Assembly: GCA_965214525.1 (NCBI GenBank)
Contig: OZ243959.1
Location: 620,001-684,000, forward strand
DNA length: 64,000 nucleotides
Source: Qipengyuania_B sp965214525
GTDB lineage: Bacteria; Pseudomonadota; Alphaproteobacteria; Sphingomonadales; Sphingomonadaceae
Direction: 5' to 3'
Positions 1 through 8,659 of the stretch are shown here, piece by piece. The notes under the pieces were generated by a model. It did not search any database. It had not been told where the DNA came from and worked only from the letters and a program-made list of their open reading frames with translations. The translations under genes and the position numbers were made by a program. Within the stretch, counting starts at the first letter, position 1; each line of letters begins with the position of its first letter.

Positions 1-362
1 CAAATGACCCCATCCACTCCTGCTTTCGCAGCGTGTTCGGCAAACCAATCCGGTCCGCGTCGCACCATCGGATTGGCATAGCCCATGAGTACGAGCGGGA
101 CGTTGGGATGCCGCTCGCGAAACTCGCTGGCAATGCGAAAGACATCGGCGGTGGTCGTGCCGCGCCCCAAAGAGCGGATGTTCGCTTCCTGGATGGCCTT
201 GCCGTCGGCCATCGGATCGGTGAATGGCATCCCCAACTCGATCACATCCGCGCCGCCCTCGACCAGCGCATCGAGATTGGCCGCACTGTCCCCGTCGCCC
301 GCGGTGAGGAAGGTGACGAGCGCGGGGTGGGGCTTGGCGAAGGCAGCGGTGAGGCGGGTCAT
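1..362 (-). CDS. trpA: Tryptophan synthase alpha subunit, 3' part missing
   Basis: TrpA cleaves indole-3-glycerol phosphate to indole and glyceraldehyde 3-phosphate and passes indole to TrpB in the alpha2-beta2 complex. The visible N-terminal 120 or so residues read MTRLTAAFAKPHPALV and contain the family signature around VTFLTAGDG, the catalytic-Glu segment DVIELGMPFTDPMADG, and VLMGYANPM. The gene runs off the left edge, so its C-terminal half is not seen. The ATG overlaps the TGA of the small upstream gene (ATGA), so translation is probably coupled to it. It is the last visible gene of the lapA-pyrF-trpF-trpB-x-trpA run on this strand. Confidence 0.95.
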   Translation of the reverse strand, partial: MTRLTAAFAKPHPALVTFLTAGDGDSAANLDALVEGGADVIELGMPFTDPMADGKAIQEANIRSLGRGTTTADVFRIASEFRERHPNVPLVLMGYANPMVRRGPDWFAEHAAKAGVDGVI

Positions 363-595
363 CGTCGTCGTGCTGTTTTGTCTTCAAGAAGTCGGCTGAG
401 AAGATCCCGTAGTGCTTCAGCTTCGGTAAGATAATCTCGAAGGTAGCGCTTCAGCACGCGCTCGAAGTAAAAGACCATCCAATCGTCGGTGTCTTGTTCG
501 AGCACATACCTCTCGCTCTCGCCACTATTCAGGCTAAAAGAGTTGAGACAGATGTTGTTGTCCTCAAGCTGCGCTAGGAACTGGTCTCGCGTCAA
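359..595 (-). CDS. Small unrecognised protein (78 aa) between trpB and trpA
   Basis: I do not recognise this gene with certainty. A TTG start overlaps the trpB stop (TTGA), and its own TGA overlaps the trpA ATG (ATGA), so the gene fits exactly between the two. This makes it a real translated unit rather than a gap, although a longer in-frame ATG lies inside trpB at 652. The protein is acidic and mostly helical in look. It contains ERYVLEQ, DDWMVFYFER and a C-terminal TEAEALRDLLSRLLED. That layout (ERYxLE, then WxVYYSERG-like, then TE-EA-LL-L) resembles a small family I recall as stand-alone hypothetical or immunity-like proteins; this is a memory-based resemblance, not a search result. Base composition is visibly lower in GC than trpB and trpA, which hints at acquisition. 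Confidence 0.7.
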   Translation of the reverse strand: MTRDQFLAQLEDNNICLNSFSLNSGESERYVLEQDTDDWMVFYFERVLKRYLRDYLTEAEALRDLLSRLLEDKTARRR

Positions 596-1806
596 ATCTC
601 CACCCCCAGCGCCTCGGCCACGGTAAAGATGTCCTTGTCGCCGCGCCCGCACAGATTAGCGAGGATGATGTGGTCGCGGTCCATCTCCTTCGCCCGCTGC
701 GCCACCACGGAAATCGCGTGGCTTGGCTCCAGCGCGGGGATGATGCCCTCTGTGCGGCACAATAGCTGGAACGCCTCCAGCGCCTCGTCATCCGTCGCCG
801 CGACATATTCCACCCGGCCGCTATCCTTCAGCCAGGAGTGTTCCGGGCCGATCCCGGGGTAATCGAGGCCGGCGCTGATCGAGTGACCCTCCGTAATTTG
901 GCCATCTTCGTCCTGCAGCAGATACGTGCGGTTGCCGTGGAGCACGCCGGGGGAGCCGCCGAGCAGGGACGCCGCGTGCTCGACACCGTGCAGCCCCCGC
1001 CCCGCCGCCTCCACACCCAGCATCTTGACGTCGGGATCGTCGAGAAAGGGGTGAAACAGGCCGAGCGCGTTGGAGCCGCCCCCGATCGCCGCGACCAGCA
1101 GATCGGGTAGGCGATTGATGCGCGAAAGCATCTGAGTACGTGCTTCCTTGCCGATCACGCTTTGGAAATCGCGCACCATTTCGGGATAGGGATGCGGGCC
1201 GGCGGCAGTGCCGATAATGTAGAACGTGTCGTGGACATTGGCGACCCAATCGCGCAGCCCCTCGTTCATCGCATCCTTGAGCGTCCCGCGACCGCTCGTC
1301 ACCGGCACGACCTTGGCACCAAGCAGCTTCATGCGGAACACATTGGGCTGCTGCCGTTTGACGTCGGTCGCGCCCATGTAGATGACGCAGGGCAGGCCGA
1401 AGCGCGCACAAACGGTAGCGGTGGCGACGCCGTGCTGGCCGGCACCGGTTTCCGCAATGATGCGGGTCTTGCCCATGCGGATGGCCAGCAGGATCTGCCC
1501 GATGCAATTGTTGATTTTGTGCGCGCCGGTGTGATTCAGTTCGTCCCGCTTGAACCAGATCTGCGCGCCACCCAGCGCCTCGGTCAGGCGCTCCGCAAAA
1601 TACAGCGGAGAGGGGCGGCCCACATAATGTTCCAGCAGGTCCGCGAATTGCGCCCCGAAAGCCGGATCGGCCTGCGCCCGGCGGTATTCGCGCTCCAACT
1701 CCAGAACCAGCGGCATCAGCGTTTCGGCGACGTAGCGCCCTCCATAATCGCCGAAATGGCCGCGTTCGTCCGGTTGGGCGCGAAAGGAGTTCTTGATATT
1801 GCTCAT
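592..1806 (-). CDS. trpB: Tryptophan synthase beta subunit
   Basis: PLP enzyme that joins indole and L-serine to make tryptophan. At 404 aa it has the normal length. The PLP lysine lies in the segment HTGAHKINN, the substrate loop is ETGAGQHG, and the phosphate-binding glycine run is AAIGGGSNALG; all are intact. The start chosen is MSNIKNSF, whose ATG overlaps the trpF stop (ATGA), which matches the usual beta-subunit N-terminus; the open frame itself continues far upstream. It is followed by the small gene at 359-595 and then trpA. Confidence 0.97.
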   Translation of the reverse strand: MSNIKNSFRAQPDERGHFGDYGGRYVAETLMPLVLELEREYRRAQADPAFGAQFADLLEHYVGRPSPLYFAERLTEALGGAQIWFKRDELNHTGAHKINNCIGQILLAIRMGKTRIIAETGAGQHGVATATVCARFGLPCVIYMGATDVKRQQPNVFRMKLLGAKVVPVTSGRGTLKDAMNEGLRDWVANVHDTFYIIGTAAGPHPYPEMVRDFQSVIGKEARTQMLSRINRLPDLLVAAIGGGSNALGLFHPFLDDPDVKMLGVEAAGRGLHGVEHAASLLGGSPGVLHGNRTYLLQDEDGQITEGHSISAGLDYPGIGPEHSWLKDSGRVEYVAATDDEALEAFQLLCRTEGIIPALEPSHAISVVAQRAKEMDRDHIILANLCGRGDKDIFTVAEALGVEI

Positions 1807-2432
1807 ACGTACCGCGCCGCTTCGCAAAACCGGCGGATCAAGTCCACATCCTTTACGCCGGGTGCGGTTTCGACGCCGCTTGACACATCGACCAGCGACG
1901 CTTTGGTCGTGCGTAGCGCCTCGGCGACGTTGTCCGGCGTCAATCCACCCGCCAGGCCCCAGGGCAGGCCATGATCGTGCTTCGCCAGCATCGCCCAGTC
2001 GAACGCCTCGCCATTGCCGCCGGGAAGCGCCTTGGCCGGGGCGTCGAACAGCAGCATATCGGCGAGCCCGTCCCATTTGCTCACGCGTTCCAGCGTGCCG
2101 GCGTCGCGCATTCCAACTGCTTTCCACACCTCGATACCCAGTTGCGCGCGCACTGCACCGACCCACTCTGGTGCCTCCTTGCCATGGAATTGCAGCGCGT
2201 CCGGGCGCACCGCATCGATTGCCGCCGCCAGTTCTGCGGGTTCTGCGTTGACGGTCAGAAGCACGACCTTGCAGGTAACGGGAACCTGTGCACGCAATGC
2301 CTTGGCCTGCTCCAGCACAAGATGCCTGGGCGAGGGCGCGAAATGCACGAACCCCAAATGCGATGCGCCCGATGCCGCTGCGGCGGCGACCGTCTCGGGC
2401 GTCGTCAGTCCGCAAATTTTAATCATCACCAT
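1803..2432 (-). CDS. trpF: Phosphoribosylanthranilate isomerase
   Basis: Isomerises N-(5-phosphoribosyl)anthranilate to the 1-deoxyribulose form in tryptophan synthesis, as a TIM barrel of about 209 aa. The N-terminal signature KICGLTTPE with the catalytic Cys, the segment ALQFHGKE, LLFDA with the general-acid Asp, and the C-terminal phosphate-binding GLAGGLTPDNV and DVSSGVE are present. Two in-frame ATGs (2432 and 2426) are possible starts. The stop overlaps the trpB start. About 60 bases separate it from pyrF upstream, so the two are probably cotranscribed. Confidence 0.97.
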   Translation of the reverse strand: MVMIKICGLTTPETVAAAAASGASHLGFVHFAPSPRHLVLEQAKALRAQVPVTCKVVLLTVNAEPAELAAAIDAVRPDALQFHGKEAPEWVGAVRAQLGIEVWKAVGMRDAGTLERVSKWDGLADMLLFDAPAKALPGGNGEAFDWAMLAKHDHGLPWGLAGGLTPDNVAEALRTTKASLVDVSSGVETAPGVKDVDLIRRFCEAARYV

Positions 2433-2492
2433 CTGAACGCTCTATCGGAATGGTTGAGTGCTAGGCAACGCGATCCTCGCCCTGGCGGATAC

Positions 2493-3167
2493 TCACAAGG
2501 TCGCTTCTATCGCCCTCGCCGCCGCGACCGGGTCGTCGGCGCGTGAGATGGGGCGCCCTATGACCAGGATGCTGGCACCATCGTCACGGGCCTGCCGCGG
2601 AGTGACGACACGTTTCTGGTCGCCTTTCGCCGCACCTTGGAGCCGCAGTCCCGGCACGACGAAATGCCCATCCTTCCACTGTGCGTGCACCGCGGCGACT
2701 TCGTGCCCCGAACAGACGATCCCGTCCAGCCCGGCCGTCTGCGCCAGGTCGGCCATCCGCATGACCTGATCGTGCGGCGATCCGGTGACGCCGGTGCGTT
2801 CCAGGTCGCGCGCGTCGAGACTGGTAAGCATCGTCACCCCGATCACCTTCGTGCCATCGGCGGCAGCCGCCTTGGCATCCTCCATCATCGCGCGGCCCCC
2901 ATTGGCATGCACGGTGATGATACCGGGTTGAAAAGGATTGATGGCGTAGATCGCCCCTGCGACCGTGTTGGGTATGTCATGCAATTTAAGGTCGAGGAAG
3001 ATCGGCAAGCCGCATTGGGCGATTTCGCGTATGCCGTGCGCGCCATGCGCACAGAAGAATTCCAGCCCCAATTTGACCCCCCCGATATGCGCCTTCACCT
3101 TCTCCACCAGCGCCTTTGCCGTATCGAGCCGCGGGACGTCCAGCGCCAGGTAGATGGGGTTGCTCAC
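2493..3167 (-). CDS. pyrF: Orotidine 5'-phosphate decarboxylase
   Basis: Decarboxylates OMP to UMP in the last step of de novo pyrimidine synthesis. At 224 aa it has the typical bacterial size. It begins SNPIYLALDVPRLD; the catalytic DxKxxD array is in FLDLKLHDIPNTV, and the C-terminal phosphate-binding segment is VIGRPISRADDP. Its ATG overlaps the stop of the LapA-domain gene (ATGA), so the two are coupled. Placing a pyrimidine gene directly ahead of trpF puts two TIM-barrel phosphoribosyl enzymes side by side. Confidence 0.97.
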   Translation of the reverse strand: MSNPIYLALDVPRLDTAKALVEKVKAHIGGVKLGLEFFCAHGAHGIREIAQCGLPIFLDLKLHDIPNTVAGAIYAINPFQPGIITVHANGGRAMMEDAKAAAADGTKVIGVTMLTSLDARDLERTGVTGSPHDQVMRMADLAQTAGLDGIVCSGHEVAAVHAQWKDGHFVVPGLRLQGAAKGDQKRVVTPRQARDDGASILVIGRPISRADDPVAAARAIEATL

Positions 3168-3502
3168 TCGCCGACCCGATCGACCGGTGGCGCCAGATCG
3201 GTGGGATCGCCCGGATGTTCGGCGCGCACGCGTTCAGGCGGAGCGGCCGGGGAGGGGGTGGGCGTTGCAGCGGCCGTCTCCAGCGTCCTGATCCGTCGCT
3301 CGTACCGCCACTTGGCACCGCGATGATAAAGCCACATGGGGATCAGTCCGAGCAGGAAGGATACGATCACGAGAGCCGGCAACCGCGTTTCCAGCACCAG
3401 ATTGTTCCACAACTGAACTTCGACCGGACGCCAGTTGAAGAAGCTGAACACCAGGATGGCGAACAGGATGAGCACCCAAACGATCGTTCGAATAATCTGC
3501 AT
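3164..3502 (-). CDS. LapA-domain (DUF1049) inner membrane protein
   Basis: A 112-residue membrane protein with two hydrophobic segments (about residues 4-22 and 43-60) flanking a short periplasmic stretch with FFNWRPVEVQLW, then a basic YHRGAKWRYERRIRTLE stretch and a Pro/Ala-rich tail. This layout fits the LapA family; in E. coli LapA works with LapB/YciM on the control of LPS synthesis, and the same role here is inferred. In many proteobacteria lapA sits near rpsA-ihfB; here rpsA is 13 kb away and lapA is instead coupled to pyrF. Confidence 0.8.
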   Translation of the reverse strand: MQIIRTIVWVLILFAILVFSFFNWRPVEVQLWNNLVLETRLPALVIVSFLLGLIPMWLYHRGAKWRYERRIRTLETAAATPTPSPAAPPERVRAEHPGDPTDLAPPVDRVGE

Positions 3503-3558
3503 CTCTTCAATCCCCTTGGGCTCCTATGAAATCGCGGTTTACGTTATCGCGCCATGGG

Positions 3559-4884
3559 TCACAAGCCAGACCCCTTCCCGAACACGCGCGCGAAGACCGT
3601 ATCCACCTGCCGAAAATGATAATCGAGATCGAATTTCTCGGCGAGTTCCGCCTCGGGCAATGCGGCGCTTACCTGCGGATCGTCTTGCAAAAGATCGCGT
3701 AACGACAACTTGCCGTCCGCCTGCCACACCTGCATCGCATGGCGCTGCACGATGGCGTAGGCGTCCTCGCGGCTGATCCCGGCTTGCGTCAGGGCCAGCA
3801 TGACGCGCTGCGAATGGATCAGGCCCCCCATCCGATCGAGATTGGCTTGCATCCGCTCGGGATAGACCAGCAGTTTGTCGATCACGCCGGTCAGCCGCGC
3901 CAACGCGAAATCGAGGGTGACGGTTGCATCCGGGCCGATGAATCGCTCGACCGAGGAATGGGAAATGTCCCGCTCGTGCCATAGCGCCACGTTCTCCAGC
4001 GCAGGCAGGGCGTAGGCACGGATCATTCGCGCCTGGCCGGTCAGGTTCTCGGTAAGGATCGGGTTGCGCTTGTGCGGCATGGCCGAGGAACCCTTCTGGC
4101 CGGGAGCAAAATATTCCTCCGCCTCCAGCACCTCGGTACGTTGCAAATGCCGGATTTCGATTGCCAGCCGTTCAATCGATCCGGCTATCACGGCCAGGGT
4201 CGCGAAATACATCGCGTGCCGATCGCGCGGGATGACCTGGGTGCTGATCGGTTCGATCGCCAGCCCAAGCTGCCCCGCGACATAGGCTTCGACTTCGGGC
4301 GCGACGTTGGCAAAGGTGCCGACCGCGCCGCTGATCGCGCAGGTGGCAATCTCCTTGCGCGCGGCTTCCAACCGGCTGCGGCAGCGGTCGAACTCGGCAT
4401 AGGCCTGCGCTAATTTCAGACCGAAAGTCAGCGGTTCGGCATGGATGCCGTGGCTGCGCCCTATCGTGGGGGTGTATTTGTGTTCTTCCGCACGTCGTTT
4501 GAGCGCGATGAGCAAGTCGTCCAGATCTTCGAGCAGAATGTCCGACGCGCGCGCCAGTTGCACGGCCAACGTCGTATCCAGCACATCGGAACTGGTCATC
4601 CCCTGGTGCATGAACCGGGCCTGCTCCCCCACCTGTTCCGCCACCCAGGTCAGGAACGCGATGACATCATGCTTCGTCACCGCCTCGATGGCGTCAATGG
4701 CCCCGACGTCGATCACCGGGTTGGTGGCCCACCAATCCCACAGCGCCTGCCCGGCGCTTTCCGGCACGATCCCAAGTTCGCCCAGCTTCGTCGTCGCATG
4801 CGCCTCGATCGCGAACCAGATACGGTATCTTTCCTCAGCCTCCCAAAGTGCAGTCATTGCTGGGCGGGCATAACGGGGGACCAT
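3559..4884 (-). CDS. purB: Adenylosuccinate lyase
   Basis: Catalyses two fumarate-releasing steps of purine synthesis (SAICAR to AICAR, adenylosuccinate to AMP). At 441 aa it has the length of the short form. The superfamily signature GSSAMPHKRNP is intact, as are TSSDVLDTT and the catalytic His region RSHGIHAEP. The start MVPRYARPAM is the usual one for this form. The gene stands alone between the lapA gene and a divergently transcribed secreted protein; the 147 bases upstream hold no clear promoter or gene. Confidence 0.97.
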   Translation of the reverse strand: MVPRYARPAMTALWEAEERYRIWFAIEAHATTKLGELGIVPESAGQALWDWWATNPVIDVGAIDAIEAVTKHDVIAFLTWVAEQVGEQARFMHQGMTSSDVLDTTLAVQLARASDILLEDLDDLLIALKRRAEEHKYTPTIGRSHGIHAEPLTFGLKLAQAYAEFDRCRSRLEAARKEIATCAISGAVGTFANVAPEVEAYVAGQLGLAIEPISTQVIPRDRHAMYFATLAVIAGSIERLAIEIRHLQRTEVLEAEEYFAPGQKGSSAMPHKRNPILTENLTGQARMIRAYALPALENVALWHERDISHSSVERFIGPDATVTLDFALARLTGVIDKLLVYPERMQANLDRMGGLIHSQRVMLALTQAGISREDAYAIVQRHAMQVWQADGKLSLRDLLQDDPQVSAALPEAELAEKFDLDYHFRQVDTVFARVFGKGSGL

Positions 4885-5031
4885 GCGTAAAACTCCAGGT
4901 GCGGCTGTCGTAGCGCGTGTTGCCGTTGCGGGGTTGTGGGCGGACGAGGATCAACGCTGCCGTAACGAAGTGGGACATGGCGCGACAGGGGCGAAAGAAG
5001 CCTTTGCACAACCGCGCGACAAAAGGTACAA

Positions 5032-7860
5032 ATGAAGCGCACATCAGGGGGGTTTTGTATGGCGGGTTTTCGGTTGTTGATGCTGGCCGGTACGGCGTTG
5101 TCCTGTGTGCAGGGGTCCGCAGTTTCAGCGGGCGAGGCGGTTTTGTATCAGCCTGTGCCGGAATGGGTGGTGCCAGGCGATGTCCCCGACAACAAACAGC
5201 AGCCTGGCAAACCGCTACGCTTCATCTCGTCGCAGGTGAACATCGATGATGGGCAGGTCTGGCATTATCAGGAGCTGGTGTTCGCGCTGACGACGCCCGA
5301 ATACCTCACGCAGATGAGCACGGTGACAGCGCAGTGGCTTCCGGACAAGGGCGACCTTATGGTTCATCGTGTCGAACTTCGACGCGGTGACCAGGTGATC
5401 GACGTCTTGGGGCAGGGTGCGACCTTCGACGTATTGCGGCGCGAACAGTTGCTGGAGCAGAAAATGCTCAACGGCGCGCGAACGGCGACCTTGAACGTAC
5501 CAGGCGTACAAGTCGGTGACCAGTTGCGCGTCGCTTATTCGACGACGACCAAGGATCAGGCCCTTGGCGACGAATACGAATGGGCAGGCTTCATACTGGC
5601 AGACCCCGCGCCGCTGGTCGATGGCACGATGCACGCAACCTGGCCGGCGGACGAGCCGGTTCGCTATCGAGCGACGCGTCACGATGGCCTGGGAACTCCA
5701 GTCCTGAAGAACGGGCAGTATTCGCTGACGATCGACCTGCCGATCGACGAACTCGACGAGATGCCGCATGATGCACCATCCAGATACAACATGATGCCCG
5801 TCTTGCAATTGAGCAGTTTCGCGGATTGGAACGAGGTTTCCGCGACGATGGCGCCGCATTTCCAGACTGCCGGAACAGTGCCTGCCAGCGGCCCGATCAA
5901 GGAGAAGGTTGCGGCCATCCAGACCGCGCACAAGTCTGATCTTGCCCGGGCCGCGGCGGCCTTGCAGGTGGTTCAGGACGAGATCAGCTATCTCTTCAAT
6001 GGCATGGAAGGCGGGAATTATCTGCCGCAATCACCAAGCCAGACGTGGGAAAAGCGGTTCGGCGACTGCAAGGCCAAATCATTGCTGCTGCTCGCGATGC
6101 TGCGTGAGATGCAGATTGAAGGGGACGTGGCCCTGGTCTTGAGCCAGGGGGGTGACGCCATTCCCGAAATGCTGCCGATGCCCGGCGCTTTCGATCACAT
6201 GATCGTTCGTGCGCAGATCGACGGCCAGACCTACTGGTTGGACGGAACATCGTTCGGCACACGGCTCGCTAACATTGGCGATGCTCCGCGTTTCATCTGG
6301 GCGCTGCCTGTAACGGAAGAGGGAAGCGGGCTTGTTCCCATCCCGGCGCGCGCGATCGCGCAGCCGCTTCAGGACATGCGCATCACGCTGGATCACCGGG
6401 CGGGCGCGGGGGTTCCCGCCTTGTTCGAGGTCGAATTGCGCACCACGGGTCCGGCGGCAACGATGTATCGGCAGCTTTCCAATTTCGAAGCGGGTGAGCA
6501 GAAGGATCAGGCCTTGAACGGCATCCTGCAGCAATATCTTGGCGCCAATCAAAATTTCGATACGACAGTCGAATATATCGAGGAAACCGGTACCGCCATC
6601 GTGCGGGGAAAGGGGATCATGACGACGCCCTGGGAGATGGATGAAGGGCGATACCGGCTCGAGGTTCCCTATCAACCCATATCCTATTTCGGCTTCGATA
6701 ACGACCGTGCGCGCGAAGCCTGGCGCGATGTACCGGTAAGCATCAACGGCCCCTACTATGCCCGCGCCGAGGTCAAGCTGCTGCTGCCCGAACAGGGTGA
6801 GGGCTATCGTTTGCTCGGAAAGACCGACATCGACGAGACGATCGGCCGCAACAAGCTTGTCTCGACCGCAAGCCTCGCCGGGGACACCATCACCTTGAGG
6901 CAGGAGGTGATGAACCAGGATTGGGAGCTTCCCGCGGACGAACTGGCTCAGACAAAGCGGGACACGGCGCGCTTGCTGCGCAGCCTGCCAAGGATCGTCG
7001 CGCCAACCGGCACGCGGCAGTCTTGGGAATATGGCGGCAAGAACGCAAGCAAGCTCGCCAGCCTGGAGAAGGCCTATCAGCGTCTGATTGCCGAGGCGGA
7101 AGGCAGCGATGCCGATGTTTATCTCAACCGTGCCGCCTTTCGCTCGGGCACTGGCAACTGGTCCGGGGCGCTCGCCGACTATGACGAGGCGATGGAGCGC
7201 GAGGCTTCCGCTAACCTCTATCGGCAGCGCGCCTATGCGAGATATCAAGCCGGTGATCGAGTGGGCGCGCTGGCCGACCTTGAAGAGGCCGATGGGCTGG
7301 AACCCGATGGCACGACTTATCACACGCGGATCGAGATTTTGGGCGAACTCGGTCGTGGCGACGAGGCTGTAGCTTTGGCACAGGAATATGCCGGTTTCGC
7401 CAGCGATGTCGACGAAGCTGATGCTCTGCTAGCCAATGCCTATGGTTGGGCCGGACGCACGGACGAGGGCGCGGCAATCTTCGATCGATTGGTGGTGACG
7501 TCTCCTAACGATCCATCATTGCTGAACGGCGCCTGCTGGTTCGCCGCGACCTGGAATCATCAGGTGGCAGCCGCACTGCCGCAGTGCGATCGAGCCGTGG
7601 AAGTCGGGGCGAACGCGGTTGCCGCGCTCGACAGCCGGGCGCTTGCGCATTTTCGCATGGGACAGACCGACAAGGCGCTCGCCGACCTCGACACCGCGCT
7701 GGCATCTGCTCCTGCCTTGCACGAATCCCGCTATCTTCGGGGGATCATCCGGGTGCAGAACGGCGACAAGGCGGGACACGCCGATATGGAAGAAGCGCTG
7801 TTCGCCAGCCCTTCCCTGAAGGAGAAATATCGCCATTGGGGCTTGGGCCAGGGGCGCTAG
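5032..7860 (+). CDS. Secreted DUF3857 / transglutaminase-like / TPR protein
   Basis: A 942-residue exported protein. An N-terminal signal peptide (KR charged start, hydrophobic FRLLMLAGTALSCV, likely cleavage after SAVSA) is followed by a DUF3857-type beta-rich domain (about residues 60-230). A transglutaminase-like core comes next, with the active-site motif RFGDCKAKS near residue 345 and a downstream His in FDHM. A further beta domain follows, and TPR-like repeats fill the last 250 or so residues (YLNRAAFRSGTGNWSGALADYDEA and similar). The family is common in Sphingomonadales and Bacteroidetes with no assigned substrate. AAAAGG sits upstream of the chosen ATG; a second ATG at 5059 also has a purine-rich site and would shorten the signal peptide. 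Confidence 0.85.
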   Translation: MKRTSGGFCMAGFRLLMLAGTALSCVQGSAVSAGEAVLYQPVPEWVVPGDVPDNKQQPGKPLRFISSQVNIDDGQVWHYQELVFALTTPEYLTQMSTVTAQWLPDKGDLMVHRVELRRGDQVIDVLGQGATFDVLRREQLLEQKMLNGARTATLNVPGVQVGDQLRVAYSTTTKDQALGDEYEWAGFILADPAPLVDGTMHATWPADEPVRYRATRHDGLGTPVLKNGQYSLTIDLPIDELDEMPHDAPSRYNMMPVLQLSSFADWNEVSATMAPHFQTAGTVPASGPIKEKVAAIQTAHKSDLARAAAALQVVQDEISYLFNGMEGGNYLPQSPSQTWEKRFGDCKAKSLLLLAMLREMQIEGDVALVLSQGGDAIPEMLPMPGAFDHMIVRAQIDGQTYWLDGTSFGTRLANIGDAPRFIWALPVTEEGSGLVPIPARAIAQPLQDMRITLDHRAGAGVPALFEVELRTTGPAATMYRQLSNFEAGEQKDQALNGILQQYLGANQNFDTTVEYIEETGTAIVRGKGIMTTPWEMDEGRYRLEVPYQPISYFGFDNDRAREAWRDVPVSINGPYYARAEVKLLLPEQGEGYRLLGKTDIDETIGRNKLVSTASLAGDTITLRQEVMNQDWELPADELAQTKRDTARLLRSLPRIVAPTGTRQSWEYGGKNASKLASLEKAYQRLIAEAEGSDADVYLNRAAFRSGTGNWSGALADYDEAMEREASANLYRQRAYARYQAGDRVGALADLEEADGLEPDGTTYHTRIEILGELGRGDEAVALAQEYAGFASDVDEADALLANAYGWAGRTDEGAAIFDRLVVTSPNDPSLLNGACWFAATWNHQVAAALPQCDRAVEVGANAVAALDSRALAHFRMGQTDKALADLDTALASAPALHESRYLRGIIRVQNGDKAGHADMEEALFASPSLKEKYRHWGLGQGR

Positions 7861-7869
7861 CCCGCCATC

Positions 7870-8562
7870 TCAGATCAACCCTTTTGCGCGCAGCGATACC
7901 TGTTGCCCTTTGCCGATGATGACGTGGTCGTGCACGGTGACCCCCAACAGCCGGCCGGCTTCGGCAATGCGGACCGTGATGTCGATGTCTGCCCGGCTCG
8001 GTTCCGGATTGCCGCTGGGATGGTTATGCACGAGAATGAGTGCCGCCGCTCCGATGTCGAATGCCTTGCGGATGACCTCGCGCGGATGGATGGCCGCCTC
8101 GTCGATCGACCCCTCGCTCACCAGATGATCAAGGATCAGCCGATTCTGGCTGTTGAGGTATAATACGCGCACCCGTTCGTGATTGAGGTGGGCCATGTCG
8201 ATGGTAAGATAGTCCATCAGCGTTTGCCAACTGCCAAGGACAGGGTGCTGTTCGACCTCGCCCCGGGCCATGCGCCGCGCCGCCAAGGCAACCGCTTTCA
8301 ACGACGCGGCGCTCGATTCGCCAAGACCCTTGACCTGCTGCAGTGCCGCAGGATCGGCATTGAGGACAGCAGCTAGCGACCCGAAATGCGCGATCAGGCG
8401 CTTGGCAATGGGTTTGGTGTCGCCTTGGCGGATACCAGCAAACAACAAATACTCGAGCAGCTCGTAATCGGCCAGCGCATCTGGCCCGCCGGTCAATAAC
8501 CGCTGTCGCAACCGCGCGCGGTGGCCGGTGCCTGCGTGGTCAATAGCGGCTGATCCTGTCAC
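7870..8562 (-). CDS. radC: RadC family (JAMM-fold) protein
   Basis: A member of the RadC/UPF0758 family: an N-terminal helix-hairpin-helix-like part (DALADYELLEYLLF, VKGLGESSAASL) and a C-terminal JAB1/MPN metal-site domain with the motif LVHNHPSGNPEPSRADID. Its cellular job is unsettled; the old DNA-repair assignment has been questioned. The frame is open back to 8850, inside the divergent neighbour, but conserved sequence begins only at about TGHRARLRQR. I therefore chose the GTG at 8562, giving 230 aa, the normal family length; TTG at 8589 is an alternative. It converges on the secreted protein at 5032-7860 with a 9-base gap. Confidence 0.85.
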   Translation of the reverse strand: MTGSAAIDHAGTGHRARLRQRLLTGGPDALADYELLEYLLFAGIRQGDTKPIAKRLIAHFGSLAAVLNADPAALQQVKGLGESSAASLKAVALAARRMARGEVEQHPVLGSWQTLMDYLTIDMAHLNHERVRVLYLNSQNRLILDHLVSEGSIDEAAIHPREVIRKAFDIGAAALILVHNHPSGNPEPSRADIDITVRIAEAGRLLGVTVHDHVIIGKGQQVSLRAKGLI

Positions 8563-8659
8563 CGCGATGTTCGTCTCAGCTTTCGGCAAGATTTGTTCCG
8601 TATGTTCGCCCCGTTGCGCAAGGATTGCCTTTGCGATAGCGAACGCGCAAGTGGGGTCG

